Source of the DNA: Agromyces aurantiacus
Lineage (GTDB): Bacteria; Actinomycetota; Actinomycetes; Actinomycetales; Microbacteriaceae
Assembly: GCF_016907355.1 (NCBI RefSeq)
Contig: NZ_JAFBBW010000001.1
Location: 2,914,001-2,978,000 of the forward strand
Length of the DNA stretch: 64,000 nucleotides
Reading direction: 5' to 3'
A program made the translations under genes and the position numbers. This document shows positions 33,683 through 41,255 of the stretch, one piece after another. The notes beneath the pieces are model-generated. The model saw only the letters and a list, made by a program, of their open reading frames with translations, was not told the DNA's origin and searched no databases. The first letter of the stretch is position 1. Each line of letters opens with the position of its first letter.

Positions 33683-33987
33683 TGGAGCTGCTCTTCGTCA
33701 CGCTCGGCGGCGCGATCCTCGGCCTCGGCGCGCGCTACGCGCTGCCCCGCCGGCACACCTACGGCGTGGTGCTCGTGCCCGCGATCGGCGCGGCCGTGGC
33801 CGCCGTCGCGTGGGTCGCGCTCACCTGGCTCGGCCTCGCCTGGGACGGCGGCTGGATCTGGGCGATCTCGCTCGTCGTCGCCGGCCTCGCCGCGGCCGGG
33901 ACGGCGCTGCTGATCGGGCCGCGCCGCGAGCGCGACGACGCCGACACCTTCGCCCGGCTCGCGAAGTTCGGGCTCGCGCACCGCTGA
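33682..33987 (+). CDS. small membrane protein, unknown
   Basis: 101 aa with three hydrophobic segments (about 3-15, 26-52, 58-80) and a charged C-terminus (GPRRERDDADTFARLAKFGLAHR). No motif is recognised. The ATG overlaps the DUF3107 stop by one base, so it is translated with it. It ends 48 nt before the convergent ferritin-like gene. Confidence 0.7.
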   Translation: MELLFVTLGGAILGLGARYALPRRHTYGVVLVPAIGAAVAAVAWVALTWLGLAWDGGWIWAISLVVAGLAAAGTALLIGPRRERDDADTFARLAKFGLAHR

Positions 33988-34035
33988 GTCCGCGCGGTCG
34001 CGGGCACGCCCGGGCGACCCGTCGAGCCCGCGGCC

Positions 34036-34752
34036 TCAGGCCGTGAGCCCCAGCGCGTCCATCCGCCTCGTGTGCGAGGCGATGAGCTCGGTGAACACGG
34101 GCTCGACGTCGGCGCCGAGCGCCCCCGTCGACTCCGAGGCGCGCAGCGCCGACCGAGCGACGAGCAGGGTGTCGCCCACGAGGCTCCGACCCCAGAGCGC
34201 CAGCCGGTCGGCGAGCGTCGGGTCGGCCGCGATCGCGCGCTCAAGCTCGCGCTCGACGACCTCGGCGATGTCGCGCTCGGCGAGGACGGCCCGCACGCGC
34301 GTGCCGAGCTCGGCGGGCATCCCCTCGGCGAGGCGCGAGAAGTAGTCGTCGAGCATGCCCGACGTGATGTGGATGCCGAGCAGCAGCTCGGTCCAGTCGG
34401 CCCCGGAGGTCGCCTGCCGGAACCGGTCGGTCGCGGGGGCGAACGGCGCCATGACCTCCGAGGGCTCCTCGCCGAGGCGGCGCAGTTCCGAGATGAGCTC
34501 GTGGTGCTTGCGCAGCGCGACGCCGGCGGCGGCGCTCAGGCCCTCCTTCGCGCCGAGGTCGGGCGCGGTCGCGACGGCCTTGGCGAGGCTCTCGAAGAAC
34601 TCGAGCTGGATGTACGCCGCCTGGCCGAGGAAGGCCACCTGATCGGGCACGACCTCGGTGAAGTCGATGCGCGTGAGCTCGGTCGGCGCCACGCGCGGAC
34701 GCGTCCGCGGCGCATCGGGCCGCGGCAGGCGGGGCTTCGACCAGTTCACCAC
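34036..34752 (-). CDS. ferritin-like protein (MiaE-like fold)
   Basis: 238 aa, all-helical. It has ferritin-like Glu/His positions: QLEFFESLAKA, LRKHHELISELRRLGEEP, LGIHITSGMLDDYFSRLAEG and a last helix FTELIASHTRRMDALG. Actinobacterial relatives (Rv3210c type) resemble the di-iron tRNA hydroxylase MiaE, but whether metal is bound is not shown. The start is the first of two adjacent GTGs, 7 nt after TATGCT; an ATG four codons upstream (34764) would overlap that box. It is divergent from the DEAD-box helicase, as in mycobacteria. Confidence 0.75.
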   Translation of the reverse strand: MVNWSKPRLPRPDAPRTRPRVAPTELTRIDFTEVVPDQVAFLGQAAYIQLEFFESLAKAVATAPDLGAKEGLSAAAGVALRKHHELISELRRLGEEPSEVMAPFAPATDRFRQATSGADWTELLLGIHITSGMLDDYFSRLAEGMPAELGTRVRAVLAERDIAEVVERELERAIAADPTLADRLALWGRSLVGDTLLVARSALRASESTGALGADVEPVFTELIASHTRRMDALGLTA

Positions 34753-34759
34753 GCAGGAC

Positions 34760-34796
34760 AGCATATCCGGGGGCTCCCAGCGCGCTCGGATAGGCT
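34760..34796. promoter_or_regulatory. divergent -10 boxes: ferritin-like gene and DEAD-box helicase
   Basis: Minus TATGCT (34760-34765) is 7 nt before the ferritin-like GTG. Plus TAGGCT (34791-34796) is 91 nt before the helicase GTG, giving that gene an unusually long leader. Confidence 0.5.
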
Positions 34797-34827
34797 GGTG
34801 GGGCACGCGGGCGATGGAACCGCGGCC

Positions 34828-34855
34828 GTGCGCCTGGGATCGGAACAGGGCGCAC
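34828..34855 (+). promoter_or_regulatory. hairpin in the 5' leader of the DEAD-box helicase
   Basis: GTGCGCC (34828-34834) and GGCGCAC (34849-34855) are exact complements, with a 14-nt loop, inside an approximately 85-nt leader. RNA helicase genes are often controlled by structured leaders on which the helicase itself acts. Confidence 0.4.
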
Positions 34856-34887
34856 CTTCAATTCCGCATCACCGACAGGCAGATCAC

Positions 34888-36378
34888 GTGACCACGTTCA
34901 CCGAACTCGGCATCGCGCCCGACATCGTCGAGGCCCTCGCCGGGAAGGGCATCCTCGATGCCTTCCCCATCCAGGAGCAGACCATCCCGCTGGCCCTCAC
35001 CGGCCAGGACATCATCGGCCAGGCCAAGACCGGCACGGGCAAGACCTTCGGGTTCGGCCTGCCGCTCGTCCAGCGCCTCGGCGACGACCCCGAGCCCGGC
35101 GTCAAGGCCCTGATCGTGGTGCCGACGCGCGAGCTGTGCGTGCAGGTCACGGAAGACCTCGAGCTCGCGACGTCCAACCGCCCGACGAAGATCGTGTCGA
35201 TCTACGGCGGCAAGGCGTACGAGGGCCAGATCGAGCAGCTCAAGGCGGGCGCGCAGATCGTCGTCGGCACGCCGGGCCGCCTCCTCGACCTCGCGAGCCA
35301 GCGGCTGCTCTCCCTCAAGGCCGTGAGCGAGATGGTGCTCGACGAGGCCGACAAGATGCTCGACCTCGGCTTCCTCGCCGACATCGAGAAGCTGTTCTCG
35401 CAGACGCCCGCGACCCGTCACACCATGCTGTTCTCGGCGACCATGCCCGGCCCGATCGTCGCGCTCGCGCGACGTTTCATGTCCAAGCCCATCCACATCC
35501 GCGCGAACGACCCCGACGAGGGCCTCACGCAGGCGAACATCAAGCACCTCATCTACCGCGCGCACTCGCTCGACAAGGACGAGGTGATCTCGCGCATCCT
35601 CCAGGCCGAGGGGCGCGGCAAGACCGTGATCTTCACGCGCACCAAGCGCGCGGCGGCCAAGCTCGTCGAGGAGCTCAACGACCGGGGCTTCAACGCCGCC
35701 GCCGTGCACGGCGATCTCAACCAGGATCAGCGCGAGCGGGCGATGGCCGCGTTCAAGGCCGGCAAGAAGGATGTGCTGATCGCCACGGACGTCGCCGCGC
35801 GCGGCATCGACGTCGACGACGTGACGCACGTGATCAACCACACGATCCCCGACGACGAGAAGGCCTACCTGCACCGCGTGGGCCGCACCGGCCGCGCGGG
35901 CAAGACCGGCATCGCCGTGACCTTCGTCGACTGGGACGACCTGCACAAGTGGGCGCTGATCAACCGCGCCCTCGAGTTCGGCCAGCCCGAGCCGACCGAG
36001 ACCTACTCGTCGAGCCCCCACCTGTACACCGACCTCGACATCCCCGAGGGCACGAAGGGGCGCATCAAGCCGGCCGCGGCGGCGCCGCCGACCCGGTCGA
36101 GCACCGCGGGCCGTCGCGAGGGCGAGAAGGCGGCGGATGACGCGTCGCGCCCCGCACGTTCGCGCTCGCGTCGCCGGACCCGCTCGGGTGCGCCCGTGGG
36201 CGAGGCCGCGGCGTCCGCCGACGGTCCCGAGAGGGCCGGCGCCTCGGACGAGTCGAAGCAGCCCGGCGCGGGCACGCACGACGGCAAGGGTGCGGAGCAC
36301 CACGACGGCAACGCCGCCCCGCGTCGCCGTCGGCGTCGCCGCGGCCCCCGCACGGGCGGCGCGGCGCCGATCGCGTAG
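34888..36378 (+). CDS. DEAD-box ATP-dependent RNA helicase (RhlE/DeaD type)
   Basis: 496 aa. Q motif (FTELGIAPDIVEAL, FPIQEQTIPLAL), AKTGTGKT (46-53), PTRELCVQV, GTPGRLLDL, DEAD (152-155), FSATMP, VIFTRTKRAA, IATDVAARGIDV and HRVGRTGRAG are all present, so the enzyme is active. After the core (about 395) a 100-residue basic tail rich in Arg/Ser/Pro/Gly, ending RRRRRRRGPRTGG, should bind RNA. It unwinds RNA in ribosome assembly or mRNA decay. The GTG has only a weak AGGCAG binding site. Matches Rv3211 in place. Confidence 0.92.
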   Translation: MTTFTELGIAPDIVEALAGKGILDAFPIQEQTIPLALTGQDIIGQAKTGTGKTFGFGLPLVQRLGDDPEPGVKALIVVPTRELCVQVTEDLELATSNRPTKIVSIYGGKAYEGQIEQLKAGAQIVVGTPGRLLDLASQRLLSLKAVSEMVLDEADKMLDLGFLADIEKLFSQTPATRHTMLFSATMPGPIVALARRFMSKPIHIRANDPDEGLTQANIKHLIYRAHSLDKDEVISRILQAEGRGKTVIFTRTKRAAAKLVEELNDRGFNAAAVHGDLNQDQRERAMAAFKAGKKDVLIATDVAARGIDVDDVTHVINHTIPDDEKAYLHRVGRTGRAGKTGIAVTFVDWDDLHKWALINRALEFGQPEPTETYSSSPHLYTDLDIPEGTKGRIKPAAAAPPTRSSTAGRREGEKAADDASRPARSRSRRRTRSGAPVGEAAASADGPERAGASDESKQPGAGTHDGKGAEHHDGNAAPRRRRRRRGPRTGGAAPIA

Positions 36379-36393
36379 CCTCCCCGGCGCGGC

Positions 36394-37281
36394 CTACCGC
36401 GCGGGCTCGCCTGCGAGCGGCAGCACGGGCCGCGCCCCCGTCGCCTCGGCGACGAGGCGCGCGACCACGTCGGGATCCGTCACGTACTCGCCGATCCGGT
36501 TCGCCTTGCCGAGCCCGTGGTAGTCGCTCGACCCCGTGACGGCGAGACCGAGCCTGGCCGCCAGTGCGCGCAGACGCGGCCTGGATGCGGCGGTGTTCTC
36601 CGGATGGTCGACCTCGAGGCCGAACAGCCCCGCGTCGACGAAGCGGCGGAGTCGCTCCTCGGTGAGCACCTCCTCGGCGCCGCGCGTACCGGGGTGGGCG
36701 AGCACCGGGACGCCGCCGGCGGCGCGGATCAGCCGGATGCCCGTGAGCGGGTCGGGCGCGTAGTGCGGCTGGGCGTAGCCGGCACGCCAGTGGAGGATGC
36801 CGGCGAACGCCTCGGAGCGCGTGGCGGCGTGGCCGCGGGCGACGAGCGCGTCGGCGATGTGGGGCCGCCCGATGGTCGAGCCGTCCGTCGTCTGGGCGAG
36901 CACGTCGTCCCACGTGAGGTCGTAGTCGGCGGCGATCCGGCGCACGATGCTCTCGGCGCGCGTGAGTCGCGACGCGCGGATCCGCTCGGTCTCCTCGCGG
37001 AGCCCCGCGTCGAGCGGGTCGACCAGGTAGCCGAGCACGTGCACGCTCGAGAACTGCACGCGGGTCGAGAGCTCCATCCCGGGGATGAGGATGAGGCCGG
37101 CGGCCCGCGCCGCGTCGGAGGCCTCGGCCCATCCCGCGGTCGAGTCGTGGTCGGTGATGGCGAACGCCCGGAGGCCCGCGCGCGCGGCCGCGCCGACGAG
37201 CTCTGCGGGGGTGTCCGTGCCGTCGGAGACCGTGGAGTGCGTGTGCAGGTCGGCCGCGACGTGGACGGGGGGTTCGGCCAT
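36394..37281 (-). CDS. PHP-domain phosphoesterase (RNase AM / YciV-TrpH type)
   Basis: 295 aa. PHP metal motifs in order: DLHTHSTVSDG (H13, H15, D20), AITDHDS, IPGMELST, VLAHPG, VDHPEN and SSDYHG. This set and length match 3',5'-nucleoside bisphosphate phosphatases that also act as 5'-3' exoribonuclease on short RNA. Three metals are likely bound. The ATG is 6 nt after TACGAT. It is divergent from the EEP-family gene and convergent with the RNA helicase (15 nt). Confidence 0.85.
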   Translation of the reverse strand: MAEPPVHVAADLHTHSTVSDGTDTPAELVGAAARAGLRAFAITDHDSTAGWAEASDAARAAGLILIPGMELSTRVQFSSVHVLGYLVDPLDAGLREETERIRASRLTRAESIVRRIAADYDLTWDDVLAQTTDGSTIGRPHIADALVARGHAATRSEAFAGILHWRAGYAQPHYAPDPLTGIRLIRAAGGVPVLAHPGTRGAEEVLTEERLRRFVDAGLFGLEVDHPENTAASRPRLRALAARLGLAVTGSSDYHGLGKANRIGEYVTDPDVVARLVAEATGARPVLPLAGEPAR

Positions 37282-37287
37282 GCTCCC

Positions 37288-37369
37288 ATCGTAGGCGCGG
37301 CGTTCCCCGGCGACTCCCAGCCGACATGCGGCGGACTCGCGCCGTTCGCCGCCGGCGCTCCCCTACGCT
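37288..37369. promoter_or_regulatory. divergent leaderless promoters of the PHP and EEP genes
   Basis: Minus TACGAT (37288-37293) is 6 nt before the PHP ATG; plus TACGCT (37364-37369) is 7 nt before the EEP ATG. Confidence 0.5.
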
Positions 37370-37376
37370 GGGTCGG

Positions 37377-38399
37377 ATGCTCCCCCGGATCCTCGGCTGG
37401 TCGGTCGTGCTCGGCACCGCGGCGGTCGCGGCCGTCCTGGCGTGGCCGCAGGCGTTCGGGCTGCAGGACCAGTGGATCGCCGCGCACGTCGTCGCACTGC
37501 GGGGCGCGGCGGCGGTGTGCGCCGGTGCGACGGCCGCGGTCTTCGGCCTGCTCGCGCTGACCGGTCCGGGCCGGCGGTTCGCCGCCGCCATGGCGACGAT
37601 CCTCATGGTCTTCGCCGTGGGCAACGCGGGGGTGCTCGCCGCCCGCGGGCTGGGTGCCCCGCGGGACTCGGCCCAGGCCGCGACCGACTCGATCACCGTG
37701 CTCTCCTGGAACACGCTCGGCGAGGTGCCCGATGCGTCGACCATCGCGGGGCTCGCCCTCGACGAGGGCGCCGACGTCGTCGTGCTCCCCGAGACGACCG
37801 AGCCGCTCGGCGAGGACGTGGCGGTCGCGATGCGCGAGGGCGGCCGGCCCATGTGGGTGCACACGCAGGCCTTCGACGAGGTCGCCAAGGCGCGCTCGAC
37901 CACGCTGCTCATCTCCCCCGACCTCGGCGACTACCGGGTCGTCAACGAGGCGTTCCCCGGCCCTCCCGGCAACACGAACACGCTGCCGAGCGTCGTCGCC
38001 GAACCGGTGGGCGGCGACGGCCCGCGCATCGTCGCGGTGCACGCGGTCGCGCCCATCCGCTGGGAGCTTCGCAACTGGCGCAGCGACCTCGACTGGCTCG
38101 CCGGGCAGTGCTCGGGCGAGGACGTGATCATGGCCGGCGACTTCAACGCCACGGTCGATCACTTCGCGGGACGCGGCGTCGACGGCGGCGACCTCGGCCG
38201 GTGCGCGGATGTCGCGGCGCGGGCCGGATGGGGCGGCGTCGGCACGTGGCCGACCCGCCTGCCGGCCCTCCTCGGCAGCCCCATCGACCACGTGATGGCC
38301 ACGCCGTCGTGGAGCGTCGCGGACTTCCGCGTGGTCGAGGGGCTCGACGACGCCGGCAGCGACCACCGCCCCATCGTCGCGACGCTCGTGCGCGCCTGA
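37377..38399 (+). CDS. membrane-anchored endonuclease/exonuclease/phosphatase family protein
   Basis: 340 aa. Three N-terminal membrane helices (about 5-24, 36-60, 68-90) are followed by an extracytoplasmic EEP domain with LSWNTLGEV (N112), VLPETTE (E139), GDFNATVDH and the terminal GSDHRPIV. These are the metal-binding and catalytic residues of the DNase I / Mg-dependent phosphodiesterase fold. Likely substrates are extracellular DNA, nucleotides or phospholipid head groups. Leaderless ATG 7 nt after TACGCT. Confidence 0.82.
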   Translation: MLPRILGWSVVLGTAAVAAVLAWPQAFGLQDQWIAAHVVALRGAAAVCAGATAAVFGLLALTGPGRRFAAAMATILMVFAVGNAGVLAARGLGAPRDSAQAATDSITVLSWNTLGEVPDASTIAGLALDEGADVVVLPETTEPLGEDVAVAMREGGRPMWVHTQAFDEVAKARSTTLLISPDLGDYRVVNEAFPGPPGNTNTLPSVVAEPVGGDGPRIVAVHAVAPIRWELRNWRSDLDWLAGQCSGEDVIMAGDFNATVDHFAGRGVDGGDLGRCADVAARAGWGGVGTWPTRLPALLGSPIDHVMATPSWSVADFRVVEGLDDAGSDHRPIVATLVRA

Positions 38400-38429
38400 G
38401 CGGGCCGTCCGGCCCCGTCCGCCCGGTGC

Positions 38430-38435
38430 GAGAAT
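38430..38435 (+). promoter_or_regulatory. -10 box GAGAAT (extended TGCGAGAAT), leaderless promoter
   Basis: GAGAAT is 7 nt before the ATG at 38443 of the aminopeptidase gene. Confidence 0.45.
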
Positions 38436-38442
38436 GGGTCGC

Positions 38443-40026
38443 ATGACCAACACCGGCGACGCCACCGCGACGGCCCCCGAGGCCCGCTCCACCGACGAAC
38501 TGCCCGCCGAGGAGTCGGACGACCGCAACGCGAACCGTTCGACGACGCCCGAGTCCGAGGGCTTCAAGTCCTTCATCTTCGGGGGCTGGGCCGAGCGCGA
38601 CGAGCCGGCGCCCACCCCGCGCGAGCAGGCCGCGTACGCCGCGGCGCGGCGCGAGCGCGTGTCGGCCGAGTTCCCGGGGCAGCGATTGATCATCCCCGCC
38701 GGCGACGTCAAGCAGCGCGCTAACGACACCGACTACCCGTTCCGCGCGCACTCCGCCTTCGCCCACCTGACCGGCTGGGGCGCCGACTCCGAGCCCGGTG
38801 CCGTGCTCGTCATGGAGCCCACCGGCGAGGCGGGGCATGCCGCGACGGTCTACTTCCGCGAGCGCGCGGGCCGCGACTCAGAGGAGTTCTACGCCAACGC
38901 CGCGATCGGCGAGTTCTGGATCGGCCCCCGCCCGTCGCTCGCGCACGTCGCGGCCGACCTGCGGGTCGCGACGAAGGGCATCGCCGAGTTCGACCGCGTG
39001 ATCGACGCGGTCGACACCGCGACGCTCGTGGTCCGCGAGGCCGATGCCGCCCTCACCGAGCGCGTCGACCACGCCCGCCTGCGCTTCGCGGCCGAGGCCG
39101 CGCTCTCGACCAACGCGTCCGACGCGCCGTTCAGCCTCGAGGTCAACGCCGAGCACGAGCCCGACGCCGAGCTCGCGCGCGTGCTCTCCGAGCTGAGGCT
39201 CGTGAAGGACGAGTACGAGATCGCCGAGCTGCGCGCCGCGGTCGACGCGACCGAGCGCGGCTTCGCCGAGGTGCTCGCCGAGCTCCCGCGCATCACGAGC
39301 GAGGTGCGCGGCGAGCGCGTGATCGAGGGCGTGTTCGCGACCCGCGCGCGGCTGGACGGCAACGACGTCGGCTACGCCTCGATCGCGGCGGCCGGCCCGC
39401 ACGCGACGATCCTGCACTGGACGCGCAACGACGGCCCCGTCGTGCCGGGCGACCTCGTGCTGCTCGACGCGGGCGTCGAGCGCGACAGCTACTACACGGC
39501 CGACATCACGCGCACGTTCCCGGTGAACGGCACGTTCTCGCCCGTGCAGCGGCAGGTGTACGAGGCGGTGCTCGAGGCGGCGGATGCCGCGTTCCGCGTC
39601 GTTCGGCCCGGCGCGATCTTCCGCGAGGTGCACGCCGCCGCGATGGCGGTCATCGCGCGCAAGACGGCCGAGTGGGGCTTCCTGCCGGTCTCGGCCGAGG
39701 AGTCGCTCAAGCCCGAGCACCAGTTCCACCGCCGCTACATGGTGCACGGCACGAGCCACCACCTCGGCCTCGACGTGCACGACTGCGCGCAGGCCCGTCG
39801 GACCCTCTACATGGACGGCGTGCTCGAGCCGGGCATGGTGTTCACGATCGAGCCGGGCCTGTACTTCCAGCCCGACGACCTGACGGTGCCCGAGGAGTTC
39901 CGCGGCATCGGCGTGCGCATCGAGGATGACATCGTGGTGACGGCCGACGGCGCCGAGAACCTCTCGGCGGGCATCCCGCGCACGGCCGACGAGGTCGAGG
40001 CGTGGGTGCGCGGCGCCCGTCGCTGA
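38443..40026 (+). CDS. pepP: Xaa-Pro aminopeptidase (aminopeptidase P)
   Basis: 527 aa. An acidic N-terminal tail of about 45 residues, then an AMP_N domain (about 55-200) and the pita-bread M24 domain with its five metal ligands: the two Asp of LDAGVERDSYYTADITR, His in GTSHHLGLDVHD, Glu in FTIEPGLYF and Glu in GVRIEDD. It removes N-terminal residues before proline in the cytosol. Its stop (TGA 40024-40026) abuts the stop of the convergent PGPGW gene, forming TGATCA. Confidence 0.92.
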   Translation: MTNTGDATATAPEARSTDELPAEESDDRNANRSTTPESEGFKSFIFGGWAERDEPAPTPREQAAYAAARRERVSAEFPGQRLIIPAGDVKQRANDTDYPFRAHSAFAHLTGWGADSEPGAVLVMEPTGEAGHAATVYFRERAGRDSEEFYANAAIGEFWIGPRPSLAHVAADLRVATKGIAEFDRVIDAVDTATLVVREADAALTERVDHARLRFAAEAALSTNASDAPFSLEVNAEHEPDAELARVLSELRLVKDEYEIAELRAAVDATERGFAEVLAELPRITSEVRGERVIEGVFATRARLDGNDVGYASIAAAGPHATILHWTRNDGPVVPGDLVLLDAGVERDSYYTADITRTFPVNGTFSPVQRQVYEAVLEAADAAFRVVRPGAIFREVHAAAMAVIARKTAEWGFLPVSAEESLKPEHQFHRRYMVHGTSHHLGLDVHDCAQARRTLYMDGVLEPGMVFTIEPGLYFQPDDLTVPEEFRGIGVRIEDDIVVTADGAENLSAGIPRTADEVEAWVRGARR

Positions 40027-40419
40027 TCAGTCGGCGTGCGCGGCGCTCGCCTGGCGAGCGGCGCGTCGCGCACGCCACCACGCCCAGAACCGGTCGAGCA
40101 GGCGCTTGAGCCGGCCCGCGAGCCGGCGCGCCCACGCGAACTCGGTGCCGAGGATCGCGAGGCCGAGGAACACGACGAGCCATCCCGGCCCGGGCAGGGG
40201 CACGAGCGCGAGCCCGCCGATCGCGATCACGGCACCGAGCACGCCGACGCCGAACCGGTAGGCCGAGCGCAGCCCGGGGTGCCGGTCGATGCGGCGGCGG
40301 ACGGCGCGCAGCCACCGGCGGATCGGCCGCTCGGGCCGCTCGGCCTCGACGATCTCGGCCGCGATCTCGCGCTCCAGCGCGAAGGGCTCGCGGTCGGGTC
40401 GACGGGCGGGATCGGCCAT
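40027..40419 (-). CDS. PGPGW-motif (TIGR02611-like) membrane protein
   Basis: 130 aa. A charged N-terminus precedes two close membrane helices (about 58-75 and 78-97) with LVPLPGPGWLVVFLGLAIL, the PGPGW hallmark of a small actinobacterial family. The C-terminus is strongly basic (RRLAGRLKRLLDRFWAWW) and amphipathic. Function unknown. ATG 6 nt after TACCGT. Confidence 0.75.
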   Translation of the reverse strand: MADPARRPDREPFALEREIAAEIVEAERPERPIRRWLRAVRRRIDRHPGLRSAYRFGVGVLGAVIAIGGLALVPLPGPGWLVVFLGLAILGTEFAWARRLAGRLKRLLDRFWAWWRARRAARQASAAHAD

Positions 40420-40425
40420 GCCGAC

Positions 40426-40431
40426 ACGGTA
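40426..40431 (-). promoter_or_regulatory. -10 box TACCGT, leaderless promoter
   Basis: 6 nt before the ATG at 40419 of the PGPGW gene. Confidence 0.5.
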
Positions 40432-40474
40432 CGGGCCGAGGCTGGGAGCCTCGCGAGTGCCGCGTGGGAGCCGG

Positions 40475-41188
40475 CTACGCGTCGCCGCGCTCGCGGGCGG
40501 CGCGGCGCGCGGCATCCTGCGCCTCGCCGTAGGTCATCGGCCGGGCGTCGTCGGCGGGACGCGTCCCGGGCGTGCCGCCCTCGCCGGACGGCGGCTCCGT
40601 CGCTCCGGGCTCGGCGGGCCGCGCCGGCTCCTCGGCGGGCCGCTCGGCCGGCGGGGGCACGACGGGCGGTGCCGCGCTCGGCCTCGGCGGCGCCGCGGCA
40701 TCCGTCACCCCCAGCACCTGCCGGGCACGTACGACGTGCTCGGGCTCGGCGATCACCGCGTACCGCGTCGCGAGCACCTGCATGACCGAGGTGAAGTCGC
40801 GCCGGCGGCGGTTGATCGAGTACGACACGACGCTGAAGATCATGCCGAACCCGGCACCGATGAGGATCGCGGCGCCGAGGATGCCGAGCGACGTGCCCGA
40901 CGGCGAGAAGATGAACAGCAGCAGGCCGAGGAACGTGCCGAACCACGCCCCCGAGAGCGCCCCGGCGCCAGCGGCGCGACCCCAGCTGAGCGTCCCCGTG
41001 ATGCGCTCGACGCTCGTGAGGTCGTGGCCGACGATCGAGAGCTCCCGCACGGGGAACTCGGCCTTCGCGAGCCGGTCGACCGCCTCCTGCGCCTCCTGGT
41101 ACGTCTCGTAGCTCGCGACGGTCTCGCCCTTGGGCAGCGTCGGGAAGGCGCGGCCGATGCGACCGCCGAACGGGCTCTGCGTGCTCAC
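40475..41188 (-). CDS. general-stress-protein-17M-like membrane protein
   Basis: 237 aa. The N-terminal ASYETYQEAQEAVDRLAKAEFPVRELSIVGHDL (about 24-56) is the YflT/GSP17M fold. Two glycine-rich membrane hairpins (about 70-125) follow, with SWGRAAGAGALSGAWFG. The C-terminal 80 residues are Pro/Ala-rich and probably disordered. Proteins of this kind are induced by general stress; the mechanism is unknown. The GTG lies 6 nt after GACAAT. Confidence 0.78.
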   Translation of the reverse strand: MSTQSPFGGRIGRAFPTLPKGETVASYETYQEAQEAVDRLAKAEFPVRELSIVGHDLTSVERITGTLSWGRAAGAGALSGAWFGTFLGLLLFIFSPSGTSLGILGAAILIGAGFGMIFSVVSYSINRRRRDFTSVMQVLATRYAVIAEPEHVVRARQVLGVTDAAAPPRPSAAPPVVPPPAERPAEEPARPAEPGATEPPSGEGGTPGTRPADDARPMTYGEAQDAARRAARERGDA

Positions 41189-41194
41189 CCGGCC

Positions 41195-41249
41195 ATTGTC
41201 CCACGGGCCCCGTCGCGCCCGCCGGAAGGGCGCGGCTCGGGGGTAAGTT
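41195..41249. promoter_or_regulatory. divergent leaderless promoters (GSP17M-like / MgtE-CBS operon)
   Basis: Minus GACAAT (41195-41200) is 6 nt before the GTG at 41188. Plus TAAGTT (41244-41249) is 6 nt before the GTG at 41256. Confidence 0.45.
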
Positions 41250-41255
41250 GGAGGC

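Noticed and set aside
33988..34035. Possible terminator between the small membrane protein and the ferritin-like gene
   Set aside because: The inverted repeat is short and bulged (GTCGC/GCGAC with an inner GGG/CCC), not better than chance in such GC-rich DNA.
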